A DNA stretch of 62,099 nt, taken from NCBI RefSeq assembly GCF_030813435.1, contig NZ_JAUSUG010000029.1, positions 1 to 62,099 of the forward strand, in the 5' to 3' direction. The notes under the pieces were generated by a model. That model was not told where the DNA came from. It saw only the letters and a program-made list of their open reading frames with translations, and did no database searches. Origin of the DNA: Evansella vedderi (lineage in GTDB: Bacteria > Bacillota > Bacilli > Bacillales > Salisediminibacteriaceae). Below are positions 51,472-61,159 of this stretch, piece after piece (within the stretch, counting starts at the first letter, position 1; each line of letters opens with the position of its first letter). The translations under genes were made by a program, and so were the position numbers.

Positions 51472-53814
51472 ATGGAGCAGGAAAAGAAAAAGGCAGAATC
51501 TCTTCAACAGCAAATAGATAAGCAACAAAACATGGCTTTTCATAAAATAAATGAAGCAGTAGTCGTTCGCTTGTTAACCCAACTAGAAGAAGCGTCATCA
51601 AAAACATTGACTGAATACCATATAAATCGTGCACGCTTATTGGCCATGGCCGCGGTGGCACGGTTCCATCGAATTGGTGAATTGGATGGGAAAATAGAAG
51701 AAAGGTTGGGGGAGGCACTAGAACTATCTCCGGATGACCGTTATGTATCTAAAGTGGTTATTCATATCCATTCAACCTTATTGAATCAGAGATTCCTTAT
51801 AGAGGATATTCCGAAGATAAGGGAGACGGACCATTCCCAAGGAAAAAAGAAAACAATTCAACGAATTAAAGGAATAATTACTGATGCTCTCCAACGTACG
51901 GAAACCCTTTTAAAACAATTAAAGGAATATGAACATGCAGCTCATATAGTAGATGAGCGATCTAAACTAGACCAGGCTGATCAAGGGAAAGAAATATTAC
52001 AAAACTCATACGAGCAGCTAAAGAAAACCCTTGTACTAGCGGAGCAATATGAAGCAACGATTTCCGGTATCTACTCTTCCCGTGAAAAACTAGAGTCCTA
52101 CCAGGAATCTTTAAGGGAATTAAATCACCTCTCCTCCCAGTGGGCCAACTGGTTAGAGGTCTTCGGTCAAGAGGAAGAAGTAAGCGCATTAAAGAAACTT
52201 CAGTCCATGGTAGGTTTGACGGAAGTAAAAAATAAAATTGAACAATACTATCATTATTTACGCTATCAAGAGGAACGTCGTAAGAAGGGCTACCAATTAC
52301 AAAGTGATCCATCATTAAATATGATTTTAACTGGGAATCCTGGTACGGGAAAAACGGAGCTTGCTAGACAGCTTGCAAGAATCTATCATGAATTAGGTGT
52401 TTTACCAAAGGAAAAAGTATTGGAAGTAGATCGATCTCAACTTGTGGGTGCTTATGTGGGCCAAACGGAAGAAAAAACAATGAATGTGATAAAAGAAGCT
52501 GTTGGAGGTGTCCTATTTATTGATGAGGCCTACAGCTTAAAGCGAGCAGATACAACAGGCAATGATTATGGACAAGCTGCCATCGACACATTAGTTGCGG
52601 CCATGACCAACGAGGAGTATGCAGGGAAGTTTGCTGTCATACTTGCTGGATATCCAGAAGAAATGCGAACTTTCTTATGGAGTAATCCAGGCCTTCGAAG
52701 CCGCTTCCCAGAACACAATCACATCCATCTTCCGGACTATTCCTTAGATGAGCTAGTGGAAATTGGGGAACAGACTGCCCTTGAAAATGATTTTTCATTA
52801 ACAGAGTCTGCTCTAACCGCCTTGAGATACAGACTGGAGCAAGAAAAGGTGGATGATAGCTTTGGAAATGCCAGGGCAGTAAAAAACATTATCCAGGAAG
52901 CCATTTTTAAAAAGGGTTCCGAGGTAGCGAAGACAAAGGATTACAGGAAAGAAAACTTTATCCTATTAGATGAAGAAGCTTTTGAGCCGAGGGACCGAAA
53001 GAAAAATGATAAATCAGGGGATGAACAATTAAACGAATTAATTGGATTGACAGAAGTGAAGGATCAGGTGAGGAAGCTAACCTCTTTTGTGAAGGTGCAG
53101 CAAATGCGAAAAGATAGTGGCTTACCCGTCGTTCCCATTCAACTCCATGCTATTTTTTCAGGTCCTCCTGGTACTGGAAAAACAACGGTTGCGAAGATAT
53201 ATGGAGATATTTTGTGTGAGCTTGGATTATTAAAGCGGGGACATATGGTTATTTCTGGAAGGAGCGACCTCGTTGCCGGCTATGTAGGCCAAACGGCAAT
53301 GAAAACGAAAAAGAAAATTAAAGAAGCCCTAGGGGGTGTGTTGTTCATTGATGAGGCCTATTCTCTCCTTGCCAAGGGGGAACAGGACTTTGGGAAAGAG
53401 GCTATTGACACCCTTGTGGAGGAAATGACAAAGCATAATGAGAATCTTGTTGTTATTTTAGCGGGCTATTCCCAACCCATGGAGTTGTTAATGGAGAGTA
53501 ACCCAGGCCTATCCAGTCGATTTAAGAAAACAATAGCCTTCCAAGATTACACTGCAGAGGAGCTCATCGAAATTCTTGTTTTTTATGTAAAAAAACTTGG
53601 TTATTCTTTGGATGGAGCTATAAAAAAGGAACTATATGAAACATTAAAAGCGTCGCCACCTTCTGGTAACGGAAGAGCCATGAGGGACATGGTAGAAGAA
53701 GCCATTCAGCAGCAAGCTTATCGCATTGTTTCAGAAAAACAGGGAAATGTCTCGGACTTAACGAAATTAGTGAGGGAAGACTTTTCTATATTGATAGAAG
53801 GGGAGAGAAATTAA
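51472..53814 (+). CDS. Two-module SpoVK/CbbX-like AAA ATPase
   Basis: A 780-residue protein. A helical coiled-coil N-terminus of about 240 residues is followed by two CbbX/SpoVK-type AAA modules: Walker A GNPGTGKTE near residue 287 with LFIDEAYSLKRAD, and GPPGTGKTT near 563 with LFIDEAYSLLAKG. Each has the pore-like VGQT(E/A) stretch and the NPGLxSRF motif of the family. The first Walker A has a normal Lys-Thr, so both sites look active. SpoVK in B. subtilis is a single module; this duplication suggests an asymmetric or stacked ring. The stop codon overlaps the ATG of the thioesterase gene. Confidence 0.88.
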   Translation: MEQEKKKAESLQQQIDKQQNMAFHKINEAVVVRLLTQLEEASSKTLTEYHINRARLLAMAAVARFHRIGELDGKIEERLGEALELSPDDRYVSKVVIHIHSTLLNQRFLIEDIPKIRETDHSQGKKKTIQRIKGIITDALQRTETLLKQLKEYEHAAHIVDERSKLDQADQGKEILQNSYEQLKKTLVLAEQYEATISGIYSSREKLESYQESLRELNHLSSQWANWLEVFGQEEEVSALKKLQSMVGLTEVKNKIEQYYHYLRYQEERRKKGYQLQSDPSLNMILTGNPGTGKTELARQLARIYHELGVLPKEKVLEVDRSQLVGAYVGQTEEKTMNVIKEAVGGVLFIDEAYSLKRADTTGNDYGQAAIDTLVAAMTNEEYAGKFAVILAGYPEEMRTFLWSNPGLRSRFPEHNHIHLPDYSLDELVEIGEQTALENDFSLTESALTALRYRLEQEKVDDSFGNARAVKNIIQEAIFKKGSEVAKTKDYRKENFILLDEEAFEPRDRKKNDKSGDEQLNELIGLTEVKDQVRKLTSFVKVQQMRKDSGLPVVPIQLHAIFSGPPGTGKTTVAKIYGDILCELGLLKRGHMVISGRSDLVAGYVGQTAMKTKKKIKEALGGVLFIDEAYSLLAKGEQDFGKEAIDTLVEEMTKHNENLVVILAGYSQPMELLMESNPGLSSRFKKTIAFQDYTAEELIEILVFYVKKLGYSLDGAIKKELYETLKASPPSGNGRAMRDMVEEAIQQQAYRIVSEKQGNVSDLTKLVREDFSILIEGERN

Positions 53815-54251
53815 TGCTTATCTCTACAGAGAAAATTGCCGTACGCTATGCAGAAACAGATCAAATGGGGGTTGTCTACCATTCTAACTATTTAGTATGG
53901 TGTGAAATTGGCAGAACGAAACTTTTTGAGGATTTAGGATACCAGTATGCCTCCTTAGAAAAAATGGGGATCCTCGTTCCAGTAACAAATGTGAATATGA
54001 ATTATCACTATCCTGCAAAATATGGAGATACAGTGACCGTAAGGTCCTGGATTGAAGAATATAACGGACTTCGGATCACTTATGGCTATGAAATAATCAA
54101 TGAAGATGGAAAGCAATGTTTAACAGGGACAAGTGAGCACGTTTGTGTGAAAAAGGATTCCTTCCGCCCTGTTTCACTTAAAAAGCAATTTCCAGATGTA
54201 CATGATGCATATGAAAAAAATAAAAAAGACAGCCATCAACCGGTGGAATAA
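53814..54251 (+). CDS. Acyl-CoA thioesterase (YneP-like, 4HBT hot-dog)
   Basis: A 145-residue hot-dog enzyme. VRYAETDQMGVVYHSNYLVW near residue 8 is the 4HBT signature with the catalytic Asp in TDQMGVVYH. It starts inside the stop codon of the AAA ATPase gene, so it is coupled. In B. subtilis the related yneP gene is next to tlp, as here. Hydrolyses acyl-CoA; the chain specificity is unknown. Confidence 0.9.
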   Translation: MLISTEKIAVRYAETDQMGVVYHSNYLVWCEIGRTKLFEDLGYQYASLEKMGILVPVTNVNMNYHYPAKYGDTVTVRSWIEEYNGLRITYGYEIINEDGKQCLTGTSEHVCVKKDSFRPVSLKKQFPDVHDAYEKNKKDSHQPVE

Positions 54252-54320
54252 TAGGTATATATAACCCCAACTCGTACAAACTATTTTTGTGAAAATTGTA
54301 TTTAAGGGGGGGGATAAACA

Positions 54321-54548
54321 ATGGCAAAGCCAGATAACCGTAAAAATAATGTGGAAAGACTACAAAAGATGGTAGAGAACACAAAGGAAAATATCGAAGC
54401 AGCAGAAGAAACGATGCACAAAGAGGACCTTTCAGCTGCAGAGAAACAAGCCATTCAAGAAAAAAATCAACGCCGTCACGAAAGTATTGAAAGCTTTAAA
54501 GCGGAGATTGCTGATGAGAAATCAGATCGAGAAAATGGTAGAATTTAA
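54321..54548 (+). CDS. tlp: Small acid-soluble spore protein Tlp
   Basis: A 75-residue, highly charged protein with AAGGGGGGGG before ATG. MAKPDNRKNNVERLQKMVEN and EKNQRRHESIESFKAEIADE match Tlp, which is made in the forespore. It directly follows the YneP-like gene, as part of the conserved sspN-tlp-yneP-yneQ neighbourhood. Terminator at 54571. Confidence 0.93.
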   Translation: MAKPDNRKNNVERLQKMVENTKENIEAAEETMHKEDLSAAEKQAIQEKNQRRHESIESFKAEIADEKSDRENGRI

Positions 54549-54570
54549 TTAACCGATCTTTGTTCAATCT

Positions 54571-54610
54571 ACAAGAGCGCATTTTCATACAAATGGGCTC
54601 TTGTTTTTAT
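54571..54610 (+). terminator. tlp terminator
   Basis: ACAAGAGC (54571-54578) pairs with GCTCTTGT (54597-54604), followed by TTTTAT. Confidence 0.85.
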
Positions 54611-54671
54611 TAGTCTGTTATTAAAAGGTAGTTGTTATTGGGATCAAATAAGATAATATTGCTCGAATTCG

Positions 54672-54954
54672 TTACAGGCGGACCAATTACGCCTAAGAGC
54701 AGCCCACGTCCTGCTCCTGCGCTACTTCGTATGCTCGTCGCAAACTACTCGAGGAAGCGTCTCAGGCTCCGCTTGTGGGCAACGGCGTAATGTCGCCATC
54801 CTGGCTCCCGCGGGCAACGCCTCAGCCTCCTCGGGTTCCTGTCTCTTCCTCTTCTAGCATCGCGCTGTAGAAGTATACGTCGAGACAACTCGAAGTTTAT
54901 TCGAGAAGTAAACGCTCGTCGCTGGAGTCGCCGCCTTCACTCCTTCGAGTTATT
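54672..54954 (-). repeat. Dispersed GC-rich repeats, copy 3 plus a second unit
   Basis: 54705-54805 is the reverse complement of the unit at 28485. Its right part, 54891-54954 (ending CTCGTCGCTGGAGTCGCCGC and so on), is the reverse complement of 57159-57222. The pair of second units thus flank the yneQ-nadE-PHP operon in inverted orientation. Confidence 0.7.
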
Positions 54955-55100
54955 AAAAAGTAATTGTTGTGAAAAAAGCCTATTATTTAGTAGAGATTGG
55001 TTTATATAAAAACCTTGTTACATAATCTGACAATTGGATTGTTAACAGTTGAACTTTTGTTGCTGTTCGTTGTTATAATAGAAGGGGAAGGGGACCATGT

Positions 55101-55427
55101 ATGGCTTTTGGAGTAAAGAGAAGTGAATTATTACAATGGAAGAAAAAAGCAAGGGAAGGTGAGGTAGCTTTCCTCACTCATTTTTGGTTGGATGATAGAT
55201 TTCCTCAATACCATACCGTAACAAAGGCAGCCTGTTCTAATAGGGAGAAATTAGTCCAGTGGGGGAAACAATATGGCTTAAAAGGAGAATGGATCCATGA
55301 TCGAGAGGACTTCCCACATTTTGATCTTCTCGGGGACAGACAAAGGGAAATATTGATGGAAGAAGGCCTGTATGATCAGTTAGAAAAATTAGAAAATCGC
55401 AGGAAAGGGATGAAGGTCAATGAGTGA
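55101..55427 (+). CDS. yneQ: YneQ-like protein
   Basis: A 108-residue protein with GAAGGGGACC before [23 protein letters not shown] and [20 protein letters not shown] match B. subtilis YneQ, found beside tlp and yneP. Function unknown; two His and a Cys in conserved stretches could bind a ligand. It overlaps nadE by 8 nt and is in one operon with it. Confidence 0.85.
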   Translation: MAFGVKRSELLQWKKKAREGEVAFLTHFWLDDRFPQYHTVTKAACSNREKLVQWGKQYGLKGEWIHDREDFPHFDLLGDRQREILMEEGLYDQLEKLENRRKGMKVNE

Positions 55428-56247
55428 ATTACAACAGGAAATTATTAAAGCATTACGTGTTAAACCGTCCATTGATCCAAAGGAAGAAATTCGTTCAAGA
55501 ATACAACTCCTAAAGGATTACTTAAAAAAGTCTGGGTTAAATGGATATGTTTTAGGAATATCTGGGGGACAAGACTCCTCTTTGGCTGGCAGACTTATTC
55601 AATTAGCTATGGAAGAATTAAATAAGGAGGAAGGTACAGACAAATATACCTTTTATGCCATGCGCCTACCATATGGAGTTCAAGGGGATGAAGAGGATGC
55701 CCAAAAGGCATTAGACTTTATTCAACCATACCACCGTATTACATATAATATAAAAAATGCAGTAGATGCTTCCTTTAACCAGTTCCAGAAATCAATTGGG
55801 GAGGAATTATCTGATTTTGTAAAAGGAAACACGAAAGCCCGTGAACGAATGAAGGCGCAATATGATGTTGGTGCCCATTACGGTTGTTTAGTAGTTGGAA
55901 CAGATCATGCTGCGGAAGCTGTAACCGGTTTTTTTACCAAATTTGGTGATGGGGCATGCGACATTACGCCATTATTTGGTTTAAATAAACGTCAAGGGAA
56001 AGCACTACTAAAGGAACTTGGGGCAGAGGAAGGTATTTATGAAAAAGTACCAACAGCTGATTTAGAGGATAACCGGCCAGGCCTTCCTGATGAGGTTGCA
56101 TTAGGGGTAACTTATGAGCAAATTGACGACTATTTAGAAGGTAAGGAAATGGAGGATTCAGCTAGAAAGACAATTGAAGGGCATTACCTCAAAACTGAGC
56201 ATAAGCGGCAGTTACCAGTAACATTATACGATCGGTGGTGGCGTTGA
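55420..56247 (+). CDS. nadE: NH3-dependent NAD+ synthetase
   Basis: A 275-residue enzyme for the last step of NAD synthesis, amidating deamido-NAD with ammonia. [12 protein letters not shown] near residue 46 is the ATP-pyrophosphatase P-loop, and [20 protein letters not shown] is the family's second hallmark. Length fits the ammonia-only class, with no glutaminase domain. In operon with yneQ and the PHP gene; its TGA stop is 2 nt before the next ATG. Confidence 0.97.
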   Translation: MSELQQEIIKALRVKPSIDPKEEIRSRIQLLKDYLKKSGLNGYVLGISGGQDSSLAGRLIQLAMEELNKEEGTDKYTFYAMRLPYGVQGDEEDAQKALDFIQPYHRITYNIKNAVDASFNQFQKSIGEELSDFVKGNTKARERMKAQYDVGAHYGCLVVGTDHAAEAVTGFFTKFGDGACDITPLFGLNKRQGKALLKELGAEEGIYEKVPTADLEDNRPGLPDEVALGVTYEQIDDYLEGKEMEDSARKTIEGHYLKTEHKRQLPVTLYDRWWR

Positions 56248-56249
56248 GG

Positions 56250-57119
56250 ATGCAATTTAAACCTAACGGGAGGTTAGCGGATTTACATATGCATTCCACT
56301 GCATCTGATGGAGGATACTCCCCTGAGGATTTAATGAAAAAATGTGTTCAAGCAGGTCTTGAGATAGTTTCCCTAACAGATCATGACACCACAATGGGAG
56401 TAAAGTCTGCTAAAGAAGTAGCTGAGGCAAATGGAATGCAATTTATCACTGGAATCGAACTTTCTACAAGATTCAAAAATACCCATGTGGATATATTAGG
56501 ATACGGCATTGAACCTTCTAATTCTATTCTCCAAGACACCATTTCCTTTCACCAGCATATGAGGGTGAAACGAATGGAAAAAATGATTGAAAAGTGCCAT
56601 GAACTGGGATTACAAATAGATTTTCAAGAAGTAAAGGTACTAGCAAAGGGGGATACTCTTTCAAGACCACATATTGCTCAAGCATTGGTTAATCGTGGGT
56701 ACGTTTCCAATGTAAAGGAAGCCTTTGACCTTTATTTTAAAGAAGGCCAGCCATGCTATGTGGAGAAGGAAAAGGAAATGACTCCCCAGGAAGCTATACA
56801 GTTAATCCACCAAGCAGGAGGTATTGCCATTGTTGCCCATCCTATCTTGTATACTTTAGACGATGACATTTATCAATGGTTATTGGAAGAGGATCTCGAT
56901 GGTGTGGAAGTGTATCACCGTGATCATGATGTTGAAGCTGTGGAACGCTTTTTAACCATTGCAAAAAAGGCCGAAAGGGAAAGGGGACGTCAAGTTTATC
57001 TAACGGGGGGGTCTGACTTCCATCACGAATCCTTCGGGAGAACAGGGGAATCGATCGGAACAACCACACTCCCCTTCGAACATGCGGAAAAATTACTTCA
57101 TGCGGTAAATAAAATTTAA
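56250..57119 (+). CDS. PHP-domain phosphoesterase (YciV/TrpH-like)
   Basis: A 289-residue protein from ATG 56250, 2 nt after the nadE stop. ADLHMHSTASDG near residue 10 and SLTDHDTTMG near residue 42 carry the metal-binding His and Asp of PHP domains; AIVAHPIL and TGGSDFHHESFG complete the site. The family includes 3',5'-nucleoside bisphosphate phosphatases and 5'-3' exoribonucleases. Metal-dependent and cytoplasmic. The coupling to nadE suggests a nucleotide-linked role, but this is inference. Confidence 0.9.
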   Translation: MQFKPNGRLADLHMHSTASDGGYSPEDLMKKCVQAGLEIVSLTDHDTTMGVKSAKEVAEANGMQFITGIELSTRFKNTHVDILGYGIEPSNSILQDTISFHQHMRVKRMEKMIEKCHELGLQIDFQEVKVLAKGDTLSRPHIAQALVNRGYVSNVKEAFDLYFKEGQPCYVEKEKEMTPQEAIQLIHQAGGIAIVAHPILYTLDDDIYQWLLEEDLDGVEVYHRDHDVEAVERFLTIAKKAERERGRQVYLTGGSDFHHESFGRTGESIGTTTLPFEHAEKLLHAVNKI

Positions 57120-57158
57120 AAAAAGCTCTTTTTGATATAGTTTTGTATTTTTAGATAG

Positions 57159-57222
57159 CTCGGAGGAGTGAAAGGCGGCGACTCCAGCGACGAGCGTTTA
57201 CTTCTCGAATAAGCTTCGAGTT
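57159..57222 (+). repeat. Dispersed repeat, second unit
   Basis: CGGAGGAGTGAAAGGCGGCG through CTTCTCGAATAAGCTTCGAG matches, reversed, the segment at 54891-54954. Confidence 0.7.
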
Positions 57223-57274
57223 GTTTATCAAATAGTAATAATCTATAACAAAATAGCCTTACATAAAAATTAAA

Positions 57275-57311
57275 AACTTCTTAGATTGTTAGGTTCTAAG
57301 AAGTTTTTTTG
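57275..57311 (+). terminator. Terminator
   Basis: AACTTCTTAGA (57275-57285) pairs perfectly with TCTAAGAAGTT (57295-57305), followed by TTTTTT. Probably ends the nadE operon. Confidence 0.88.
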
Positions 57312-57389
57312 TTTGTACATTTGCCCTGCTTTCACAAATTTGGGCGTTTCGGAATACCATAAAGTGAAGTTAAAAGGAGGGATAATAAC

Positions 57390-58460
57390 GTGCAAACGTA
57401 TTTTATTAATGGACATACAAGTAAAGGCTTTTATCATTTAGCCAACCAATTTTGGAATGATTATGACTTGTGGGTTGTTACAGGGGGCAGTATGTACAAC
57501 AGAGGAGAGGTATTATCTGCTGCTGCTGATACATTAATAGAAGTAGAAGATATAGATATCTTTGTTCATCCCAATGATGGAAAAACGATTGACGGTATAT
57601 TATTAAAAGGAAAAAATATACTTTTATTATCTGATAATGATCCGTTACTCCCATTAAGCAGATATCGAGGACTTGTATCGAATGTTTTTGATTTAAACGA
57701 CTGTTTAAAGGATTCTTATCATGTTGAAGAGGTACCGCAAATTAGACATTTAATTGACGAAGTAAATGTTCAACAACGGTTGGCCTATCAGTGCTTTGCC
57801 AAGGGGAAGTCCATTCATGAGAAAAAGGAAGAAATTTATTTATCGGGAATGGATTTTAACGAGGCAGATAAAGCAGCAGAAGAGATCATCTCCCATTTAT
57901 TCTCTTCCTTAGAGTCAAAGGATGCTAACCCACAAACAAGGGAACTGTTTTTTGGCGCAGCGTCTGCCTTTGGACCGATTAATTATATCAATGACATTAC
58001 AGAAGGATTATCAAAACGGATTATTATAAAGGGCCGATCCGGTAGTGGGAAATCAACACTGATGCGTAAAATTGTGGCAGAGGCGGAAAAGCATCAACTT
58101 TCGGTAGATTACTTTTCCTGTGCCTTAGACCCTGATAGTTTAGACATGGTCGTTATTCCAGCCCTATCCTTTGCCATCATTGATGGAACAGCCCCTCACG
58201 TTATCGATCCTGACCGTGACAGTGATACAGTGGTAGATATGTTCGAACGTTGTATCGACGAAAGGGTCGAAGAGGATAACATGGAAGTGTTAAATAAGAT
58301 AGACCAAGAATATAAGGCTGTCATGAAAACAGGAACGAAGCATTTAAACCGCGTCCATGAATTGGAGCAGCTCATTCATAATATCTTGACCATTACCTTT
58401 AATGAGGAAAAGCTAGATAGTTTAAAAGATACCCTAATTGACAAGTTGAAAAACAACTAA
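57390..58460 (+). CDS. P-loop NTPase of the PRK06851 type
   Basis: A 356-residue protein starting at GTG 57390 after AAAGGAGGGATAATAA. A Walker A motif GRSGSGKSTLMRKI lies near residue 216, with a possible Walker B in DYFSCALDPDSLDMVVIP. The N-terminal half repeats the fold in a degenerate form (NGHTSKGFYHLANQF at residue 8), lacking the Lys-Ser pair. This two-lobe layout fits the Bacillus/Clostridium PRK06851 group, whose function is unknown. Ends before a perfect hairpin. Confidence 0.75.
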   Translation: MQTYFINGHTSKGFYHLANQFWNDYDLWVVTGGSMYNRGEVLSAAADTLIEVEDIDIFVHPNDGKTIDGILLKGKNILLLSDNDPLLPLSRYRGLVSNVFDLNDCLKDSYHVEEVPQIRHLIDEVNVQQRLAYQCFAKGKSIHEKKEEIYLSGMDFNEADKAAEEIISHLFSSLESKDANPQTRELFFGAASAFGPINYINDITEGLSKRIIIKGRSGSGKSTLMRKIVAEAEKHQLSVDYFSCALDPDSLDMVVIPALSFAIIDGTAPHVIDPDRDSDTVVDMFERCIDERVEEDNMEVLNKIDQEYKAVMKTGTKHLNRVHELEQLIHNILTITFNEEKLDSLKDTLIDKLKNN

Positions 58461-58471
58461 ATATAACCTTG

Positions 58472-58508
58472 GCCACTGAAAAAGGAAAAAACACCCTTTT
58501 TCAGTGGC
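58472..58508. terminator. Perfect 14-bp hairpin, also found in the 28-kb element
   Basis: GCCACTGAAAAAGG (58472-58485) pairs with CCTTTTTCAGTGGC (58495-58508). The same stem occurs at 28397-28432 inside the 751-bp element, so it is a dispersed palindrome that may work as a terminator here. Confidence 0.7.
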
Positions 58509-58564
58509 TTCATGTAACCTAACTGGTGTTTTATTCCTTCCTTGATTGCGAGAAATTGCCATGA

Positions 58565-58603
58565 AATGACCTAATGAAATTGCATCTCATTAGGTCATTC
58601 TTT
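58565..58603 (+). terminator. Second hairpin with T-run
   Basis: AATGACCTAATG (58565-58576) pairs perfectly with CATTAGGTCATT (58588-58599), followed by CTTTT. No gene directly precedes it apart from the one ending at 58460. Confidence 0.75.
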
Positions 58604-58734
58604 TAACTTATGGATACCAATTCATGATATAATACCTCTATTGTTTGTAGCTACCTATCGGAATCTAGATTGTTAAAAATATAGCTCTGTTAAAGGTTAA
58701 AGTTGATTTTATAACACTGTTGATTTGAGCGGAA

Positions 58735-58965
58735 GATACGAGACTCCTGCGGGAAAAGCAACAATTCTTTTCTTGCGACGAGTAATCGCAGGAGCAGCTG
58801 AAGACCCCGCAGGGACGAGGAGGCTGAAGCGTTGCCCGCGCGGAGCCAGGATGGCGACATTACGCCGTTGCCCACAAGCGGGACCTGAGACGCTTCCTCG
58901 AATAGTTTGCGTCGAGTAATCGCAGACGCAGGACGTGGGCTGCCTTTAGGCGTAATTGGAGTATC
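58735..58965 (+). repeat. Dispersed GC-rich repeat, copy 4
   Basis: 58843-58960 is nearly the same as 28485-28605 in the same orientation (GCCAGGATGGCGACATTACG through ACGCAGGACGTGG). The front part (GAGACTCCTGCGGGAAAAGC) is a further Bacillaceae-type repeat phrase. Fills the spacer before the MFS gene; no credible gene is present in it. Confidence 0.75.
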
Positions 58966-59149
58966 TGAAGCAAAAATAAACATCAAAGTTTAACAAAGCC
59001 AAAAATATAAAAAGTTCATGTGAAATGAAAAAACGAGTTATTTTTATGAATCTAATATACATAATTGTACCTAATATTAATAAGACCTTTCAGGGTCTTT
59101 TCTCGTTTTCTCACTTTGCAGGGAACTCTTGGAAAGCGTGAGGTTTTAA

Positions 59150-60334
59150 ATGAATTCAATATGGAAATTAAAAGGCATGTTGTTTTTCTTCCATTCTTCC
59201 ATGACGATTATTGTGAGTTATTTGCCTGTTTATTTACAGGTGATGGGGTTAACTGGCTCTCAGATTGGAGTCCTATTGGCAGTTGGGCCTGCAGCGGCGA
59301 TTATTGCCCAGCCCTTTTGGGGGTTCATGAGTGATAAATGGAAAACAGTAAAAAGGGTATTGATCATCTGTATCTCCGGCACTTTGGCCTTAGGTTTTAT
59401 CTTGTTCCAATTAACAGAGTACCTCCTATTAATTCCAATGATGTATTTATTATTTTCCTTTGCAGCACCAGCAGGGGGACTGGGTGATAGTCTTTCTCAA
59501 AAGGTATCTGTTAAGTATGGTGTTTCCTTCGGAAGTATTCGGTTGTGGGGGTCATTAGGATTTGCTTTGGCATCTTTAGCTGGAGGCTTTATATTATCTC
59601 ATATTGGAATTACGAATATTTATTATTTGTTTGCCTTCTTTTTATCTATGGCATTGATTTTTTGTTTGTTAGCCCCTGATGGAGAGCCGGCTAAGAAACC
59701 AGTACAATTAACGAATGCATTAAAGTTATTAAAATCTCCGAAATTAATGACCTTTTTACTAATGGTTATGGCAATCGGATTAACTCATCGAATGAACGAT
59801 TCTTTTTTAGGCTTGTATATCGTTGAGCTAGGTGGTAACGAGTCGTATATTGGTATGTCGTGGTTTATTGGTGTAGTTACAGAAGCTGTCGTATTTGCCC
59901 TCAGTTTTTATTGGTTAAGGAGTTTCCATCCATTGACCCTTATTAATATTGCTGCGTTTCTTTATTTCATAAGGTGGGTATTGATGTCCTTTGTTCCTGA
60001 TCCAACATTTGTCTTGTATATTCAAGTTTTACATGGAATATGCTTTGCAATACTTTACTTAACGGCCTTTCAGTTTGTTACAAGACTAGTACCTGATGAG
60101 TTAGAGTCGACGGGACATTTATTATATATATCTGTGTTTTTCGGAATATCAGGGGTAATTGGGTCCATTATAGGTGGACAGATCATGAGTGCCTTTGATC
60201 TGCGCACCTTGTATGTAGTGATGGCCGGCCTAGCAGCAGTAGGACTAGGAGGATCTATCCTTTACCGAATCTCTTACTTTAGAAGCGAAGATGGAAAAAA
60301 CGAAATGGAGAAACTAAAGGAAACGTCTAATTAA
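59150..60334 (+). CDS. MFS transporter (MFS_1-like, nucleoside/sugar-type permease)
   Basis: A 394-residue permease with twelve membrane segments and a weak GTGAGG ribosome site. SYLPVYLQVMGLTGSQIGVL, FWGFMSDKWKTVKRVLII (the loop 2-3 motif) and FGSIRLWGSLGFALASLAGG match the LacY/NupG-related MFS_1-like group of Bacillus. The substrate is unknown. It is preceded by a small hairpin (AAGACC with GGTCTT near 59080). Confidence 0.88.
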   Translation: MNSIWKLKGMLFFFHSSMTIIVSYLPVYLQVMGLTGSQIGVLLAVGPAAAIIAQPFWGFMSDKWKTVKRVLIICISGTLALGFILFQLTEYLLLIPMMYLLFSFAAPAGGLGDSLSQKVSVKYGVSFGSIRLWGSLGFALASLAGGFILSHIGITNIYYLFAFFLSMALIFCLLAPDGEPAKKPVQLTNALKLLKSPKLMTFLLMVMAIGLTHRMNDSFLGLYIVELGGNESYIGMSWFIGVVTEAVVFALSFYWLRSFHPLTLINIAAFLYFIRWVLMSFVPDPTFVLYIQVLHGICFAILYLTAFQFVTRLVPDELESTGHLLYISVFFGISGVIGSIIGGQIMSAFDLRTLYVVMAGLAAVGLGGSILYRISYFRSEDGKNEMEKLKETSN

Positions 60335-60760
60335 AAAACAGGCTGGGACAACTAACGGGTTCGATTGATAGGGAGAAAACACGAAATAACTTAGCTTTTA
60401 GGGGTGTAATTATCATACTAATTCGCACCTCTTTTTTCGTTGTTTTATCAGCTTTTGTAAGCAAAAGTTGCTATTTTAATATCTACTTTAGAAACTCTTT
60501 TGGCATAAAAAATCACAGGCATACAATCATTTTTGTACTACTCGCAAAGCGCGTGTTAAAACAGTTGTTAATATGTTGTTATTTATTGAGTTAAAATCTA
60601 ATAAACTTCTACATTATTAACGATATTCAAGGTTTGTTGGATATTTATGTTAAAATATAAGAAAGGAATATACAGACTTTGTGAAAAAAGGTACTTAAAC
60701 TATTGGGTAGATTTTCTTTAACAGTAAAAATCCATTCTCAAATAAAAAATGAGAATGGAT
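60335..60760. other. Intergenic, solitary repeat end only
   Basis: Begins with CAGGCTGGGACAAC (60340-60353), similar to the ends of the 751-bp element at 27974, but no partner end is near. The rest is AT-rich without a gene I can support. Confidence 0.5.
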
Positions 60761-61159
60761 TTACAGTCTTTCCGTATGAATTTCTATTGTTGAAACAATT
60801 TGTTCAAATGTGTATTTATGATTTACCACATCAACTGTAAAGTCTTGTTCTTCTTCAATTCCCATTGTCCACCTATAATGGTTAATTTTCAAGAAAACAA
60901 TTAAAGAAGCAAGTGCTGTACGTTTATTTGCATTATGAAAGGCACGATTCTTCGCCAATGATTCAAAAAGTGCAGCTGCTTTTTCATAGACAGAAGGGTA
61001 TGCATCTCTTCCAAATACAGATTGTTTAGGTCGATTAATGGCTGAATCTAAGAGACCTGGATCTTTCACACCTAAAGGTTCATTTGGCGAATACAAGCGG
61101 ATTTGAATCGTATTGATTGCGATCACCTGATTTGTTGTTAAATAAATGATTTCGTCCAT
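60761..61159 (-). CDS. Doc-family toxin, catalytic His replaced by Arg
   Basis: A 132-residue Fic/Doc protein (death-on-curing toxin of phage P1 type). The core motif reads KNRAFHNANKRTALAS near residue 72; in Doc the motif starts H-x-F and that His is needed for kinase activity. Here CGT (Arg) stands where CAT (His) is expected. The rest (LLDSAINRPKQSVFGRDAYP, SVYEKAAALFESLAKN) is typical. It overlaps the antitoxin gene by 1 nt. The toxin may be inactive, or another residue may serve; alternatively this is a family variant. Confidence 0.85.
   Translation of the reverse strand: MDEIIYLTTNQVIAINTIQIRLYSPNEPLGVKDPGLLDSAINRPKQSVFGRDAYPSVYEKAAALFESLAKNRAFHNANKRTALASLIVFLKINHYRWTMGIEEEQDFTVDVVNHKYTFEQIVSTIEIHTERL

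Noticed and set aside
51962-52315. 117-codon ORF antisense to the AAA ATPase gene
   Set aside because: Shadow of a conserved coding region without start signals.
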